This document shows positions 1-5,764 of a stretch of 15,233 bases of DNA, one piece after another; position 1 is the first letter of the stretch, and each line of letters starts with the position of its first letter. The translations under genes were made by a program, and so were the position numbers. Location of the stretch: the NCBI GenBank assembly GCA_002476905.1, contig DLND01000025.1, positions 494 through 15,726 of the forward strand, read 5' to 3'. Under the pieces are notes generated by a model. It did no database searches. It had not been told where the DNA came from and worked only from the letters and a program-made list of their open reading frames with translations. Source of the stretch: Flavobacteriales bacterium UBA7519 (GTDB lineage Bacteria; Bacteroidota; Bacteroidia; Flavobacteriales; Weeksellaceae).

Positions 1-882
1 AATCGGGAAACCGAACTGCTTCCGGTACCTTATTTCCACGTGGTTTTTACGCTTCCTGATGTATTGAACAAAACCGCGCTTCACGAGCCCAAAATGTTGT
101 ACGATTTTTTATTTGAATCTGCCTGGGAAACGCTTCAAACGTTTGGTGAAAACCGCGGTTTAAAGATGGGAATGATTGCTGTTTTGCATACTTGGGGACA
201 GAATCTGAGCCTTCATCCGCATTTGCACTGCATTGTTCCGGGCGGTGGAGTAGATGAAAGCGGAGCTTGGAAAAATCTACGTTCAGACGGCAAATTTTTG
301 TTTCCGGTAAAGGCTTTGAGTAAAGTTTTCAGGGCTAAATTTTGTGAGAAATTAAAAGATAAAAACCTTAAAGAATATACCAAAATCAGGCAAAATCTGT
401 GGGAAAAACCTTGGGTGGTTTTTGCTAAAAAGCCTTTTGGAAGCCCAAAATCTGTGGTAGAATATTTGGGCAGATACACGCATAAAATCGCCATCAGTAA
501 CCAGAGAATCAGGAAAATTGACGCGGAAACGGTAACTTTTTCTTACAAAGATTACCGCCAAAAAGGCATCAAAAAGCAGATGGTTTTGAGCCACGAGGAG
601 TTTATCCGAAGATTTGCGATGCATATTTTACCGAAAAGATTTGTAAAAATCCGTCATTATGGTTTTTTGAGCAGCACCTGGAAGCGTATCAAGCTTAAAA
701 ATCTACAACAAAAATTAGGCATCCAGCCTAAAGAAAAGCTTCCGCCAAAAGTTTTTCAGCCGAAATGTAGTTGTTGTAAAGTTGGAAATTTGGTAACGAT
801 TGCCACGTTCGATCTTCGAGGTCCGCCGCAATGGTTTTTGGAGATGAGCCAAAATTTATCTGCTCCTAAATCTGCATTTTAG
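1..882 (+). CDS. IS91-family transposase (HUH, two-tyrosine), 5' end outside window
   Basis: This rolling-circle-type transposase nicks single strands of its element and moves it without making target duplications. The frame is open to base 1, and the residues before the first GTG (LLPVPYFHVV) already match the family, so the gene begins left of the window. Seen: the His-hydrophobic-His metal motif HPHLHC (HLH at 220-228) and the catalytic block EYLGRYTHK with two tyrosines at 463-465 and 475-477, spaced as in two-tyrosine enzymes. Near the end lies a Cys cluster (PKCSCCK). About 293 residues are visible; family members usually have some 370-400, so the missing part would be mainly the N-terminal zinc-binding region. 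No frameshift or internal stop is seen and the C-terminus ends naturally at TAG. It runs toward the restriction operon, so the two are convergent. Family call is firm; whether it is active cannot be judged. Confidence 0.9.
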   Translation, partial: NRETELLPVPYFHVVFTLPDVLNKTALHEPKMLYDFLFESAWETLQTFGENRGLKMGMIAVLHTWGQNLSLHPHLHCIVPGGGVDESGAWKNLRSDGKFLFPVKALSKVFRAKFCEKLKDKNLKEYTKIRQNLWEKPWVVFAKKPFGSPKSVVEYLGRYTHKIAISNQRIRKIDAETVTFSYKDYRQKGIKKQMVLSHEEFIRRFAMHILPKRFVKIRHYGFLSSTWKRIKLKNLQQKLGIQPKEKLPPKVFQPKCSCCKVGNLVTIATFDLRGPPQWFLEMSQNLSAPKSAF

Positions 883-1116
883 CGGATTTGGGTAAGGGAT
901 TTTATGTCTAAACGTGAAAGAAAACACAATAAAACCAAGAAAAAACCACCAAAATCGCCCACAAAAAAAGAGACTCTTCTCAAAGTCGCTTGTATCTCTA
1001 AAAATCTTTTGTCGATAAACCCATAGTGTGGGAAAATACCCAGCAAAAAGCTCCCGAAGCTTCCGTTCAACAGGGTTTTCATTGTTCGTGCTTCGCACGC
1101 AACGAAAACTTAGCTA
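883..1116. other. Noncoding stretch between transposase and restriction module, with hairpins
   Basis: No convincing gene is present; the short open frames here overlap on both strands and lack family features. Seen are CCCA/TGGG (1020-1032), GGG/CCC (1030-1041), AAGCT/AGCTT with a 5-base loop (1048-1062) and CGTGC/GCACG with a TTC loop (1087-1099). These could be the insertion-sequence terminus and/or weak bidirectional termination between the two convergent genes. The A-rich part (about 910-970) has no recognisable signal. Confidence 0.5.
1087..1099. repeat. Perfect small hairpin CGTGC-TTC-GCACG
   Basis: A 5-bp GC-rich stem with a 3-base loop, directly after a GTTC tetranucleotide (1084-1087). 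It stands out in AT-rich surroundings. It may be the terminal hairpin of the IS91-like element or part of a dispersed repeat. There is no T-run on either side, so an intrinsic terminator is unlikely. Confidence 0.4.
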
Positions 1117-1130
1117 TTATAGGCTGCCCC
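1117..1130 (+). repeat. Left inverted repeat of the restriction module (TTATAGGCTGCCCC)
   Basis: This 14-mer matches, in inverted orientation, 12 of 14 positions of the sequence at 4170-4183 (TTATAGGCAACCCC on the minus strand). It ends 1 bp before the stop codon of the endonuclease gene. The pair therefore brackets the three-gene module very tightly on this side. Confidence 0.5.
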
Positions 1131-1131
1131 A

Positions 1132-2811
1132 TTATTCATTCAGCCAATTTAATGCTTCATTTGTTATTCCGTTATACCATTCTGTTTCGTTATCTGTTGA
1201 GTTTGCTAATTCGTTTGAACGTTCAAAAAATCGTTGAACGTGTCTTGGTTCGGGAACATAACTTGCTTTATGTGAGTCTTCAACCATTTTTAAAAATATG
1301 TTCAGCGGAAGTGGAACGATTGTAGAAGTTCCTCCGTAATAACTGATATTCATTTTGTGCAAAGCGTAGAAATGAGCAATACAAGCCTCGTTTATCTTCG
1401 GTGCAATAAACAAAGAATATGCAGGTTTATTTGTTTCTCGTTTCACTTTTGCAAGATGTCGAGTTACAGGTTCGCCCTCTGTTTCATATTGTCGTTGTCC
1501 ACTTTGCATTGTAACTTCTACGGTTAGTCCAAACGTGTCATAATCACAAACAATATCTGCCATATTTCCTTGTGCTGTGGACATTGGATTTCCAAAGTCG
1601 TCAAACTTTAAGTTTGCTTTGATATTTCCACCGTCAAGCATTGTCATTGCTCGCCAAGTGTTCCATTCAAGCATTAGTGGCGTGTCGTAAAGTGAATTGT
1701 CAAGTATTTGCTCAAATGTCGAATTGATGTCGTCAAACAAACGATAATCTTTGATTGCTGTTACTTGGTCTGTTAGAATTTGTTCTTTTCGTTTCTCTAA
1801 TTCGTCAGCAAAAATGTCTTTGAGTTGTTGTAACGCTGTTGTTTTGGATATTGTAATATGTGGAAATTCAGAACTGATTTTTTGTTCCAGTAATTCTTTG
1901 TTGTCGGTTAAAAGCGTTGGAGTTTCTGCATTTCCAAGATATGCGACATATTGTTTTTCGTTGTCAATAAATTGCGGTTCTCGGTTGGTATGTTCCAAAA
2001 AATAATCTACTTCCGCAATTTTTTCGGGAACGATTGAAATAGATTTTCCGATGTGAGAAATATTTACCAACCCTGTTGCACGCAAATAACGAAAACAAGC
2101 GTCTGCGTAATCTCGCATATTGCTTGCTTTGGTTTTCAAAAACTTTGTAATAGAACTATCGTTTGTTTGTCTTGTTTTTGTATTCCCTGCAATAATATCT
2201 TCTGCATAAATTTCTTTTAATTCCTTATCTAAATATTCAGCACGAAATTTTTTGTAGTTGCCTTTGTTTTGTGCTTTTGCTGTTCTGAAATCATTGATTT
2301 TAGAAACAATATTGTCGAATAAACGATAATCCACTAGTTGCAAACCGAAAATCATTAATTCGTCAAATTTTAAAGAACCAAAATGACGGATTAGGCGAAA
2401 TAATTCAAGATAAGGTTTCACCCAAAATTCTGCGGAATTTGCAGAGGGTTTGTGATAAGGTGAGGGAACTTGGAATTTTAAAAGCTGTCGCAAAAAGATT
2501 TCATCTTTTCGTTTTGCATTTACTAATTCTAAACCTGCCGATGTTAAACTAATAGTTGGGGAAAGCACGACAAAACCTAATGCTTTGGGTGCTCGGTTTA
2601 TTCTATCTCTTGCACTAAATGCAGGGTCATTTGCACCCTCTCCGTTGAAAAAGTTTTCCTCTTTCAACAGTTCCATAAAGGCTCTTTGCGTATCGGTATT
2701 CCATTTTTGACCTGAAAAATGAGCATTTAACAACTCAATTTCAGGAATCATTTTACTTGGCGTTCTCGGGGAAGTCGTTACGAAAATTACTTTGCTGTCT
2801 ATTCTTGCCAT
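1132..2811 (-). CDS. AlwI-family type II (IIS) restriction endonuclease
   Basis: Predicted to cut DNA outside a short asymmetric site, as AlwI (GGATC) and the BstNBI/BspD6I enzymes (GAGTC) do. The 559-residue length fits the family. The N-terminal half has the family-typical WNTDTQ (about 38-43), SARDRINRAPKALGF (about 66-80) and LRQLLKFQVPSPYH (about 107-120) blocks and would recognise DNA. The nuclease core lies near residues 380-455: E382, D419, E432 (in VEVT), E445 and H452. The D-x12-E-x12-E-x6-H spacing equals, from memory, that of catalytic residues D456/E469/E482/H489 in Nt.BspD6I, so the active site looks intact. ATG at 2811 follows the methyltransferase stop by 7 bp, so the two are probably co-transcribed, endonuclease last. 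The exact recognition site cannot be read from sequence alone. Confidence 0.88.
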   Translation of the reverse strand: MARIDSKVIFVTTSPRTPSKMIPEIELLNAHFSGQKWNTDTQRAFMELLKEENFFNGEGANDPAFSARDRINRAPKALGFVVLSPTISLTSAGLELVNAKRKDEIFLRQLLKFQVPSPYHKPSANSAEFWVKPYLELFRLIRHFGSLKFDELMIFGLQLVDYRLFDNIVSKINDFRTAKAQNKGNYKKFRAEYLDKELKEIYAEDIIAGNTKTRQTNDSSITKFLKTKASNMRDYADACFRYLRATGLVNISHIGKSISIVPEKIAEVDYFLEHTNREPQFIDNEKQYVAYLGNAETPTLLTDNKELLEQKISSEFPHITISKTTALQQLKDIFADELEKRKEQILTDQVTAIKDYRLFDDINSTFEQILDNSLYDTPLMLEWNTWRAMTMLDGGNIKANLKFDDFGNPMSTAQGNMADIVCDYDTFGLTVEVTMQSGQRQYETEGEPVTRHLAKVKRETNKPAYSLFIAPKINEACIAHFYALHKMNISYYGGTSTIVPLPLNIFLKMVEDSHKASYVPEPRHVQRFFERSNELANSTDNETEWYNGITNEALNWLNE

Positions 2812-2818
2812 ACTGTTT

Positions 2819-3727
2819 TTAAAGTGCCAATGCTTGATTAAATTCTAATTCTGGAAATTGCTGTTTTGCTACGTTTCCGTAGTTGGAAATTAAAATGTGA
2901 CTCGCTTCCGACTTAAATCTGTTTCTGATATTGACAGCATAAGATTTTCCGTATTCGTCCACAATCATATCTCCATAAAGTTTTTCAGTTAATGGTGTTC
3001 TACCAATAACCATAAGTGCTTTACACTTTAATTGTTTGTAAGCGTTAGCCAATTCGGTATGATTTTTTTCGTTAAATCCGTCCTTGTGTTCAGCGTTGCC
3101 ATAATCGGAAAAAACACAATCATAAGGTGGGTCTAAAAACATAAAATCATCTTCTTCCGCCATTTCAAAAATGTTTTTGTAATCGCAGTTGTAAATTTCT
3201 GTGTTAGCAAGTAGTCGGCTGTGTGCCTTTGTTACCAATGATGTGTTTAAGTTTGCATATCGTCCGTATGGTACGTTAAATTCGCCTTTTGAATTGTAGC
3301 GTATCATTCCCGAATACGCAGTTTTGTTGATGAAAAAATAAAGCAAAGCGTCTGAATATTTTTTGTCTGTCAAATCGTTAAACATATCTCTGATTTGATA
3401 GTAAAGAACTTCGTTGTCATCATTTACTCTTTCAGTAGGTGTTTGAGCTTTTAATTCTTCAAACTTTCTTCGATTTATACGATATATTTTTTCGATTTCT
3501 GAAAGTTCTTTATGTAAGATTTCAAAATCCGACTTTACACCTTTGTAAAACGCCATTAATTTTGAATTGATGTCGTTAATAATTGCTTTCTTCGGTTCTA
3601 AATAAAAGAACATAGCACCACCACCAAAAAACGGTTCAATGTAACGACCGTCAAACTCTGGAATATGTTTTTCCAAATGCGGAATTTCCTTTGATTTTCC
3701 TCCTCTGTATTTGACTAATGGTTTCAT
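2819..3727 (-). CDS. D12-class (Dam/DpnM-like) DNA adenine-N6 methyltransferase
   Basis: Protects host DNA by methylating adenine in the site cut by the partner endonuclease, using S-adenosylmethionine. In order: motif X, YRGGKSK (residues 7-13), the SAM-binding loop EPFFGGGAM (31-39), a second SAM-contact region NDINSK, the FINKTAYSGMIRYNSKGEFNVPYGRY-type region cut here into FINKTAYSGMIRYN and EFNVPYGRY, and the catalytic DPPY at residues 199-202. The order X-I-IV is that of the alpha (D12) group, which includes Dam, M.DpnII and methyltransferases of GAGTC systems. At 302 residues it is full length. Its ATG overlaps the regulator's TGA in ATGA (3724-3727), implying translational coupling. 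Only one methyltransferase is present, although asymmetric type IIS sites often need two; a GATC-core specificity would solve that, but this is inference. Confidence 0.92.
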   Translation of the reverse strand: MKPLVKYRGGKSKEIPHLEKHIPEFDGRYIEPFFGGGAMFFYLEPKKAIINDINSKLMAFYKGVKSDFEILHKELSEIEKIYRINRRKFEELKAQTPTERVNDDNEVLYYQIRDMFNDLTDKKYSDALLYFFINKTAYSGMIRYNSKGEFNVPYGRYANLNTSLVTKAHSRLLANTEIYNCDYKNIFEMAEEDDFMFLDPPYDCVFSDYGNAEHKDGFNEKNHTELANAYKQLKCKALMVIGRTPLTEKLYGDMIVDEYGKSYAVNIRNRFKSEASHILISNYGNVAKQQFPELEFNQALAL

Positions 3728-4035
3728 AATTTAGCTTTTTGGCGTTTATAAATAACAATGTTTTCGGCAACCACATTTAGAATTTGTGTTGCTTCATCTT
3801 CTTCTGCGATAATGTCATAAACCTTGTCAGCCGACCACAAACGCAAAAGTTCTTTTGGGTCGGTTTGCAAAGAGTCTGCAAGTTGTAAAACTTGTTCACG
3901 TTTCGCTCGTCTGTCGCCTTTTTCTATTTTGCAGTAAGTTGCTGTGTCAATTTCCAAAATGGAAGCTAACTGTCTTTGAGGAATTTGTTGTCCTTCCCGA
4001 AGCGTTTTGAGTTTGTTACCAAATATTGTTGACAT
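3724..4035 (-). CDS. XRE-family helix-turn-helix regulator, probable R-M controller protein
   Basis: A 103-residue DNA-binding protein with an N-terminal XRE/Cro HTH (about residues 8-65): the helices contain RQLASILEIDTATYCKIEKG, followed by a fifth helix region ending in DPKELLRLW. The remaining 35 or so residues form a short acidic-to-basic tail. It is the first gene of the operon and overlaps the methyltransferase start by 4 bp, the arrangement expected of controller (C) proteins that delay endonuclease expression after entry into a new host. ATG at 4035 is chosen because the HTH begins close behind it, and a TAnnTTTG box lies 24-31 bases upstream. A direct repeat and a palindrome overlap the start codon and may be its own operator. 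It is somewhat longer than the classical 80-residue C proteins, so a more general XRE regulator is possible. Confidence 0.8.
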   Translation of the reverse strand: MSTIFGNKLKTLREGQQIPQRQLASILEIDTATYCKIEKGDRRAKREQVLQLADSLQTDPKELLRLWSADKVYDIIAEEDEATQILNVVAENIVIYKRQKAKL

Positions 4036-4055
4036 AATTAAGTCTTGACATTATT
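4029..4055. promoter_or_regulatory. Candidate operator for the XRE regulator (direct repeat and palindrome)
   Basis: TTGACATAATT (4029-4039) and TTGACATTATT (4045-4055) match at 10 of 11 positions with starts 16 bp apart. Between them GACATAATTAAGTC (4031-4044) is a near-perfect palindrome (12 of 14). The GAC/GTC half-sites resemble the GACT/AGTC boxes known for controller proteins. The site covers the presumed transcription start and the ATG (4033-4035), so binding could block transcription or translation of the whole operon. Function is inferred. Confidence 0.4.
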
Positions 4056-4058
4056 TGG

Positions 4059-4066
4059 CAAATATA
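4059..4066 (-). promoter_or_regulatory. Probable -7 promoter box (TATATTTG) of the restriction operon
   Basis: On the minus strand TATATTTG matches the Bacteroidota -7 consensus TAnnTTTG exactly and lies 23 bp upstream of the regulator's ATG. Transcription would start near 4052-4055, giving a leader of about 20 bases. No clear TTTG -33 box is seen; an A-run (4071-4079 on the plus strand as T) stands in the spacer. Confidence 0.45.
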
Positions 4067-4111
4067 ATACTTTTTTTTTGAAGCAGAAGAGTTTTACTAA
4101 AAATTTTGTGT

Positions 4112-4126
4112 GGTGGGTGGGCTTGG
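4112..4126 (+). other. G-rich tract with two-layer quadruplex potential
   Basis: GGTGGGTGGGCTTGG offers four GG runs separated by short loops, enough for a two-tetrad G-quadruplex at most. It lies in a stretch almost free of C on the plus strand, upstream of the restriction operon's promoter. No function can be assigned. Confidence 0.25.
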
Positions 4127-4169
4127 TTTGTTTCTGTTTGTCCGTTGATGTTAGCACGGTCGCTCCACA

Positions 4170-4183
4170 GGGGTTGCCTATAA
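4170..4183 (-). repeat. Right inverted repeat of the restriction module
   Basis: Reads GGGGTTGCCTATAA on the plus strand and TTATAGGCAACCCC on the minus strand, matching the left copy at 1117-1130 in 12 of 14 positions with both mismatches in the centre (TG versus AA). It lies about 100 bp upstream of the module's promoter. Confidence 0.5.
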
Positions 4184-4365
4184 CGTCCAAATATACGCAT
4201 TGCGCTAATACAAATTACAACTATTGTACTTACCTTGAAATATAGAAAGATAAATGCAGTTTTAATAAAAAAGTTTTTGTCTGGAGAACTTGTGGCTCTT
4301 GCAAATACGCTTAGGAAAACATCTTCACCCAAAAAAAATTAACAGGTAATCTAAAGTTTTATTAA

Positions 4366-4373
4366 TATTTTTG
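4366..4373 (+). promoter_or_regulatory. Candidate -7 box (TATTTTTG) for the first polysaccharide genes
   Basis: Exact match to TAnnTTTG, 29 bp upstream of the ATG at 4403. Transcription would start near 4379-4381, giving a leader of about 22 bases. The -33 position shows no TTTG, so strength is uncertain. In AT-rich DNA such boxes arise by chance; the position just before the first gene is the main support. Confidence 0.35.
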
Positions 4374-4402
4374 ATGCTTAAACCAAGAAAAACACATTCT
4401 GC

Positions 4403-5752
4403 ATGGAACATAATCGACTTTGGATAGATGTAAAACGCTTTCCTTGGCTGCCGTTTTTTGTGTCGATAGCCATATGGATTTTGCTGGCAGGCGCTAATTT
4501 TTACTATCAGAGCCACGGCGGTTATACCGGGACAGGCATCCTTTTCCCGATTTCCGTGATCTATCCCAACCAGTTTCTCTGGAGCGGTTTCGTGTTTGCG
4601 TTTTTGTTTCTGACTTTGGGTGTGCTGGGTTTCCTGTATGCACAAAAAATGAATGTTTTTTTTCTTTTTCTGGTGGCTATTGGATTGGTGTTGTTAGGAA
4701 ATCTGAGTCAGGGTAATTTTGATATTTCTTTTCTGCAACCGTTTTATCTAAAAGGACGGCAATATTATACCGATGCACTAAACATTACGGATAGCAGTGT
4801 TTGGCTAAGAGATTTTTCTAAGAATCTACAACAGTTCCAGATGCATACCAAAACCCACCCGCCATTTGTTACGCTTTTGCATTTTTGGATTCTGAATCTG
4901 TTTAATATCGAAACCTTGGCTATTGCTTTTTTTGTGATAGGATGTTTGTCTTTTCCATTGTTTTATCAGATCCTAGTCTTTCTTGGTTTTGAAGAAACTA
5001 GAAGAAAGTGGATGCTGCTGTTATTTGCGGTCGTTCCTTCTGTTAATATTTATCTATTGGTGTCTATAGATGCGCTAGTTCTTACTTCAACATTGATTTT
5101 CCTATTAGGAATGGCGAGGATATATCAACAGCATAAGATAGATGCGGCTTCTTTTTTACTCATCACGCTGGGTTTGATCCTTACTAATCTTTTGACATTC
5201 TCAGGTCTTTTTCTATTCGCGTTTCTGGGATTTGTTAGTTTATACTTTTTACTGAAGGGGCAATGGAGTTTTGTTTGGCTTAGCGTTCTGAGTGCCATTA
5301 TTTTTGTGATGACATTTGTGTTGATTTATGCAACGACAGGTTATAATCAACTGGAAACTTTTTTATTGGCATCACACTCAGAAAATCCGGATGGTTTCCG
5401 GTTATTCCATCAGCCATTGGTTTATCTGATGACCAGGCTGGAGGATATTGGCGAGATTTTTCTGTTCTTATCTTTTGGATTTTTAGCCATTTTCTTTTCT
5501 AAGAAATCTGGCACAGAAGTTTTTGAAAACCGGAATGTCAATATTCTGTTTTTTTCAGCCATCACCGCCATCTCAACAATGCTTTTGACGGGCGCTTACG
5601 GAACGGGCGAAACAGCGAGAGCTTGTTTGTTTTTGGTGCCTTATTTTTTGATTTTGCTGAAGGATATTAGTTCTGATAACTTTAAAATACTGTTTTATCT
5701 CTGTCTTATCCAGACATTTGGGATGCAAATGATTGGGAATTTTTATTGGTAA
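4403..5752 (+). CDS. Polytopic membrane protein, GT-C/PMT-like glycosyltransferase candidate
   Basis: A 449-residue inner-membrane protein with roughly ten or more hydrophobic segments from residue 15 onward. The segment MHTKTHPPF (147-155) resembles the conserved HPP-containing loop of lipid-linked-sugar glycosyltransferases of the PMT/ArnT type (GT-C fold), and the preceding stretch (about 115-146) would be the first large outer loop. If so, it transfers a sugar from a polyprenyl-phosphate donor outside the membrane. The usual acidic pair (DD/DE) after the first helix is not evident, so donor and activity stay open. ATG 4403 is the only reasonable start, as an in-frame TAA lies at 4379-4381. 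It is the first plus-strand gene after the restriction module, and the next gene follows after 12 bp. It could instead be a non-enzymatic polysaccharide membrane protein. Confidence 0.6.
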   Translation: MEHNRLWIDVKRFPWLPFFVSIAIWILLAGANFYYQSHGGYTGTGILFPISVIYPNQFLWSGFVFAFLFLTLGVLGFLYAQKMNVFFLFLVAIGLVLLGNLSQGNFDISFLQPFYLKGRQYYTDALNITDSSVWLRDFSKNLQQFQMHTKTHPPFVTLLHFWILNLFNIETLAIAFFVIGCLSFPLFYQILVFLGFEETRRKWMLLLFAVVPSVNIYLLVSIDALVLTSTLIFLLGMARIYQQHKIDAASFLLITLGLILTNLLTFSGLFLFAFLGFVSLYFLLKGQWSFVWLSVLSAIIFVMTFVLIYATTGYNQLETFLLASHSENPDGFRLFHQPLVYLMTRLEDIGEIFLFLSFGFLAIFFSKKSGTEVFENRNVNILFFSAITAISTMLLTGAYGTGETARACLFLVPYFLILLKDISSDNFKILFYLCLIQTFGMQMIGNFYW

Positions 5753-5764
5753 AAACACATTGCT

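Larger units (their letters stand above)
1..1110 (+). mobile_element. IS91-like insertion sequence, right part only
   Basis: The transposase gene plus the noncoding DNA behind it. IS91-type elements lack terminal inverted repeats and end in short hairpins, with the origin end next to a GTTC/CTTG-like tetranucleotide; that is family knowledge. Short hairpins lie at 1020-1032, 1048-1062 and 1087-1099, and a GTTC stands at 1084-1087, so the end is likely somewhere around 1020-1110. The exact boundary cannot be fixed from one copy. Confidence 0.45.
1117..4183 (-). mobile_element. Candidate cassette carrying a type II restriction-modification module
   Basis: Three genes in one direction (regulator, methyltransferase, endonuclease) are enclosed by imperfect inverted 14-mers. 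No transposase or integrase lies inside, so any movement would need a factor acting in trans or homologous recombination between repeats. No clear target-site duplication is seen outside the repeats. The neighbouring IS91-like element and the abrupt change to polysaccharide genes support an accessory insertion. The boundaries are seen; mobility is inferred. Confidence 0.35.
4036..4402. other. Divergent intergenic region between restriction operon and polysaccharide locus
   Basis: 367 bp without a supportable gene. From left to right it holds the restriction-operon promoter/operator, a T-run (4071-4079), a strongly G/T-biased stretch (about 4100-4140) with the G-rich tract 4112-4126, the right inverted repeat (4170-4183), an AT-rich stretch with no recognised signal, and a candidate promoter for the plus-strand genes (4366-4373). 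The open frames here are short, show no family features and cross the repeat. Confidence 0.6.

Noticed and set aside
856..1098. Minus-strand open frames between the transposase and the restriction module
   Set aside because: They overlap each other and opposing frames, overlap the transposase end, have no recognisable domain and cross the hairpin cluster; likely chance frames in an insertion-sequence end.
1026..1325. Plus-strand open frames running into the endonuclease gene
   Set aside because: They are antisense to the clear endonuclease coding sequence and cross the left inverted repeat; no family features.
4150..4185. Integron attC site (GTTAGCAC ... CCTATAAC)
   Set aside because: The half-sites point the wrong way (GTT before AAC) for an attC, spacing is too short, and no integrase is in the window; kept only as a resemblance in the cassette finding.
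4051..4332. Minus-strand 93-codon frame upstream of the XRE regulator
   Set aside because: It spans the promoter, the G/T tract and the right inverted repeat, and its residues look like translated repeat sequence rather than a protein.
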